From Picochlorum sp. 'celeri' (taxonomy: Eukaryota; Chlorophyta; Trebouxiophyceae): a stretch of DNA of 64,000 nt. The stretch is from the NCBI GenBank assembly GCA_010909725.1, contig JAACMV010000011.1:124001-188000 (forward strand), given 5' to 3'. A model generated the notes under the pieces. That model saw only the letters and a list, made by a program, of their open reading frames with translations, had not been told where the DNA came from and ran no database searches. A program made the translations under genes and the position numbers. How positions within the stretch are numbered: the stretch's first letter is position 1; every line of letters starts with the position of its first letter. Shown here piece by piece: positions 61,662 through 64,000 of the stretch.

Positions 61662-62923
61662 TTACTTTTCGCCGGCCATCCATTTGGCAGCCTCTGTGGC
61701 ATAGTAGGACAAGATGAGATCGGATCCAGCACGTCTGAGGGACAAGAGTGCCTCCATGACGCACTCTTCCTCATCGAGCCATCCTCTCTCTGCAGCAGCC
61801 TTCAACATAGCATACTCTCCGGATACATGGTATGCAGCGATTGGAAGTGGAGAATTGTCTCTAAGGAGTCTGATAATGTCGAGGTATGGAAGTCCTGGTT
61901 TCACCATCATGATATCAGCACCCTCTGCTTCATCGGCTCTGGCCTCTCTGAGGGCTTCCCTGTAGTTGGCTGGATCTTGCTGGTATGTCTTCTTGTTTGG
62001 TGGAATGAAACGGCCGTTTGTTCCAGCATTTGGTGCAGATGCAAGAGCATCTCTAAATGGTCCATAGAAGGCAGAAGCGTACTTGGCGGTGTACGACATG
62101 ATGGACACATTGGTGAACCCTTCTCTGTCCAATGCTCTACGAATTGCTCCTACTCGACCGTCCATCATATCTGATGGGGAGACGACATCAGCTCCAGCGC
62201 GGGCCTGAGAAACAGCCTGGCGGCACAGGAATTCTACAGTCTCGTCGTTGAGAATCACTCCATCATCCCTCACAATACCATCATGTCCATCACAGTTGTA
62301 TGGATCCAGAGCTACATCAGTGTATACTTCGAGGTCTGGGAAGGTATCCTTCAACAGACTGATGGAGCGCTGTGCAAGACCGTTGGGGTTGAAAGCCTCC
62401 TCTCCTGTTGGGGTCTTCAAGTGATCTGGGGTCTTTGGGAAGATGACAACCTGATTCACACCCAGAGAACGAGCCTCTGCCACAGAGTCGATCAATCCAT
62501 GCTTCCACCCCAATCTGCTCACACCAGGCATGGAGTCGATTGGAATGTTCTTCTCCCCATCGTGAACAAACACTGGAAGAATCAAATTGGATGGGCTAAT
62601 ACGTGTCTCACTGAATGCCTGACGAATAGTTGGACTACGTCTGTTACGACGAGGACGAGATGGAAGGTCCTGAGGAGTCACAACTGGGGTTCCCTCTGGG
62701 ACATTTGGCTGCACCGTGTGAACAACCCTGGGTTAAAAACGGCACGCTGATGACATAAAAAAGACTATATAACACGTACAGTTGGTCTTGGAGACACAGT
62801 ATCGCGATCAGCCTCAGCAACTCCCTTGACAACCAAATTCTGTCGGCGAAGATGTGGGCGATTGCTCACAGCTGGGCGCTGGAGACCCTTCACGGATACG
62901 CTCTGAACAGCAACACTCTTCAT
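61662..62923 (-). CDS. ALAD: porphobilinogen synthase (delta-aminolevulinate dehydratase), plastid
   Basis: Condenses two 5-aminolevulinates to porphobilinogen, upstream of ChlH in the same pathway. Exons are 62923-62780 and 62708-61662 (71-bp GTACGT...GTGCAG intron, phase 0), giving 396 residues. Exon 1 encodes a 48-residue transit-like segment. Family motifs include NLILPVFVHDGEKNIPIDSM, VYTDVALDPYNCDGHDG and MSYTAKYASAFYGPFRDAL with a catalytic Lys, and VKPGLPYLD with the second. The ALDPYNCDGHDG stretch has Asp where zinc enzymes carry Cys, so it is the Mg-dependent plant/algal type. It is divergent from bL34. Confidence 0.94.
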
Positions 62924-63100
62924 TGTTCAAACAGTGTATTGGAAATTATATTCTGGCTTCTGAGAGTGCATTTTGTTGGTCTTGAACACTCGTGTTATCC
63001 AGATGGATTTTGCTTTGGGACAGAATAATTCGACACAGGCCGATCCGGGTTCTCCTCATAGTACCGTTTCAGGACCCATATACCCATTAAGAAACGAATT

Positions 63101-63643
63101 ATGATTGTATCTCAAGCATTAAAGCAACAAAGGTCGGCATTGGCTGCGATGGTGACGCAGTCTGCATCCATCTTTGCCAATGTCGACGTGTTGCAGGCGT
63201 CTGTTGCACCAGTTGGGTACTCGCGTGTCTTCGATGAACACAAACATAGAAAATATAGTTTAGAGACATGGGTAGGGAGTGAAAAGATGGCACATGTAGT
63301 TCGGTCGCCGTCCATGTTGGCGTGGGGATTTGCTTGCAAAGACCACGTGAGGCACCACGAGTCTGGGGTCGTGGATCAGATTATTATGCCTAATACTAGC
63401 ATAGGTATCCCAGATCACAGCAATAGCAGTAGTGAGAGATATGATAGTGGGGTTGTTGGGACGATAGGAGACGTGGAGACTGACCCAGACATGATGATGT
63501 GGTGTAACACCAAGAGGACATATCAGCCTAGTAACTTGGTGAGGAAACGAAGGCATGGATTTTTACACCGGATGAGTACCAAGAGCGGTCGTCGTGTGTT
63601 GCGTCGCCGACAGGCAAAGGGGCGCTGGAGGATTTCTGCCTGA
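63101..63643 (+). CDS. organellar ribosomal protein bL34 with long N-terminal extension
   Basis: 180 residues. The last 45, [20 protein letters not shown] followed by [20 protein letters not shown], are an unmistakable bL34 with its KRTYQPS start. bL34 alone is about 45 residues, so about 135 residues precede it. These contain a Gln/Ala/Ser-rich region that can serve as a mitochondrial or plastid presequence plus extra sequence of unknown role. Mitochondrial bL34m is my preference because such extensions are common there, but plastid bL34c cannot be excluded. Its 3' end converges with CCT-eta, 96 bp between stops. Confidence 0.88.
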   Translation: MIVSQALKQQRSALAAMVTQSASIFANVDVLQASVAPVGYSRVFDEHKHRKYSLETWVGSEKMAHVVRSPSMLAWGFACKDHVRHHESGVVDQIIMPNTSIGIPDHSNSSSERYDSGVVGTIGDVETDPDMMMWCNTKRTYQPSNLVRKRRHGFLHRMSTKSGRRVLRRRQAKGRWRISA

Positions 63644-63739
63644 TTTGTATGCTTGTCATTAGTATTCCAGATTCTGTCATATTCGTAAGTATTGTTCTTT
63701 ACAATGAACCACGCCACCATGTATAGATATATATCTAAA

Positions 63740-64000
63740 TCATCTCATCATTGGCCTGCCTCGACCTCGGCCTCTTCCTCGTCCGCGACCTCCCATGCCT
63801 GGCTGTGGCATGCCTGTTGCATCAGGGGGCTGTGATTTTGGATTCCTCACAGTCTCATCCGCTGACAATACCACACATGCAGCTTCAGCAGCAGAGCTAA
63901 TCGCATTAATCTTGACCAAAGACGGTTCCCACACGTATGCCTCAAATGTATCGACAACCTGCCCAGAGTTCACATCAATTCCATAATTCTGCCCACCCTC
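63740..64000 (-). CDS. CCT7: CCT-eta chaperonin subunit, C-terminal part (runs off the window)
   Basis: Only the last 86 codons are inside the window; the gene continues beyond 64000. The visible part shows GGQNYGIDVNSGQVVDTFEA, then YVWEPSLVKINAISSAAEAA and VVLSADETVRNP, matching the C-terminal apical-to-equatorial region of CCT7. It ends with a Gly-Arg-rich tail (GGRGRGRGRGRGRP) that is characteristic of the eta subunit. CCT folds actin and tubulin in the cytosol. No frameshift is seen. Confidence 0.92.
   Translation of the reverse strand, partial: EGGQNYGIDVNSGQVVDTFEAYVWEPSLVKINAISSAAEAACVVLSADETVRNPKSQPPDATGMPQPGMGGRGRGRGRGRGRPMMR

Noticed and set aside
1..64000. CRISPR arrays, insertion sequences, tRNA or rRNA genes
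   Set aside because: No direct-repeat arrays, transposase genes, tRNA folds or rRNA blocks were seen; only the U6 gene is a recognisable non-coding RNA.

Overview
The window is nuclear DNA of a compact-genome photosynthetic eukaryote, most likely a unicellular alga. The evidence is spliceosomal introns, a U6 snRNA gene, a HORMA meiosis protein, ATG16, CCT chaperonin and THO complex genes, together with plastid genes (Mg-chelatase subunit H, porphobilinogen synthase of the Mg-binding type, a PAP/fibrillin, a bestrophin-like channel, a DUF6825 protein). ATG16 argues against red algae, which as far as I recall lack autophagy genes. TGTAA motifs lie soon after several stop codons and fit a green-lineage polyadenylation signal. 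I do not assign a genus. About 41 protein genes fill 64 kb on both strands, roughly one per 1.6 kb. About half are split, mostly by one to three introns of 64-190 bp, and many adjacent genes are divergent or convergent with little spacer.

Layout. 0.4-5.7 kb: an RNase T2-like GPI protein, then a CCA-adding enzyme whose 2,029-bp intron contains a whole antisense USP14 gene and a sense U6 snRNA gene. 6-17.4 kb: cationic amino-acid transporter, a small nuclear-type protein, HORMA protein, THOC3, ARM-like protein, a 1,459-residue tail-anchored coiled-coil protein, DUF6825. 17.5-26.7 kb: SAP-USP39 divergent from ChlH, then PAP/fibrillin and TDP1. 27-33.6 kb: hypothetical, acyl-CoA oxidase, plastid membrane protein, small secreted Cys-rich protein, hypothetical nuclear protein and a gene-poor, palindrome-rich 0.8 kb. 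33.6-45.4 kb: P-loop kinase, alpha-amylase, CRAL-TRIO, UMP synthase, DPH6, ATG16, bestrophin. 45.5-54.8 kb: a tightly packed AGT/COA3-like pair, a plastid dehydrogenase-like protein, DUF819, DEAD-box helicase, a plant-type hypothetical, NIT1-like amidase, Nudix-eIF2B fusion. 55-64 kb: secreted GH5 mannanase with EGF and PAN modules, type II membrane protein, TM coiled-coil protein, tandem UspA protein, porphobilinogen synthase, bL34 and the 3' end of CCT-eta.

Most genes are unrelated housekeeping functions. Loose functional groupings are tetrapyrrole synthesis (ChlH, PBGS), proteasome and ubiquitin (USP14, USP39), RNA processing (U6, USP39, THOC3, DDX20-like, CCA enzyme) and plastid membranes (fibrillin, bestrophin, DUF819).

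The two most interesting observations are the nested-gene intron and the splice donors. Donors are overwhelmingly GTACGT, GTATGT or GTGCGT, with a pyrimidine at +4 in 23 of 27 introns I could place, although the U6 ACAGAG box is normal. Exon borders below were read by eye from GT-AG sites, frame and protein-family continuity. No alignment or transcript data were available.
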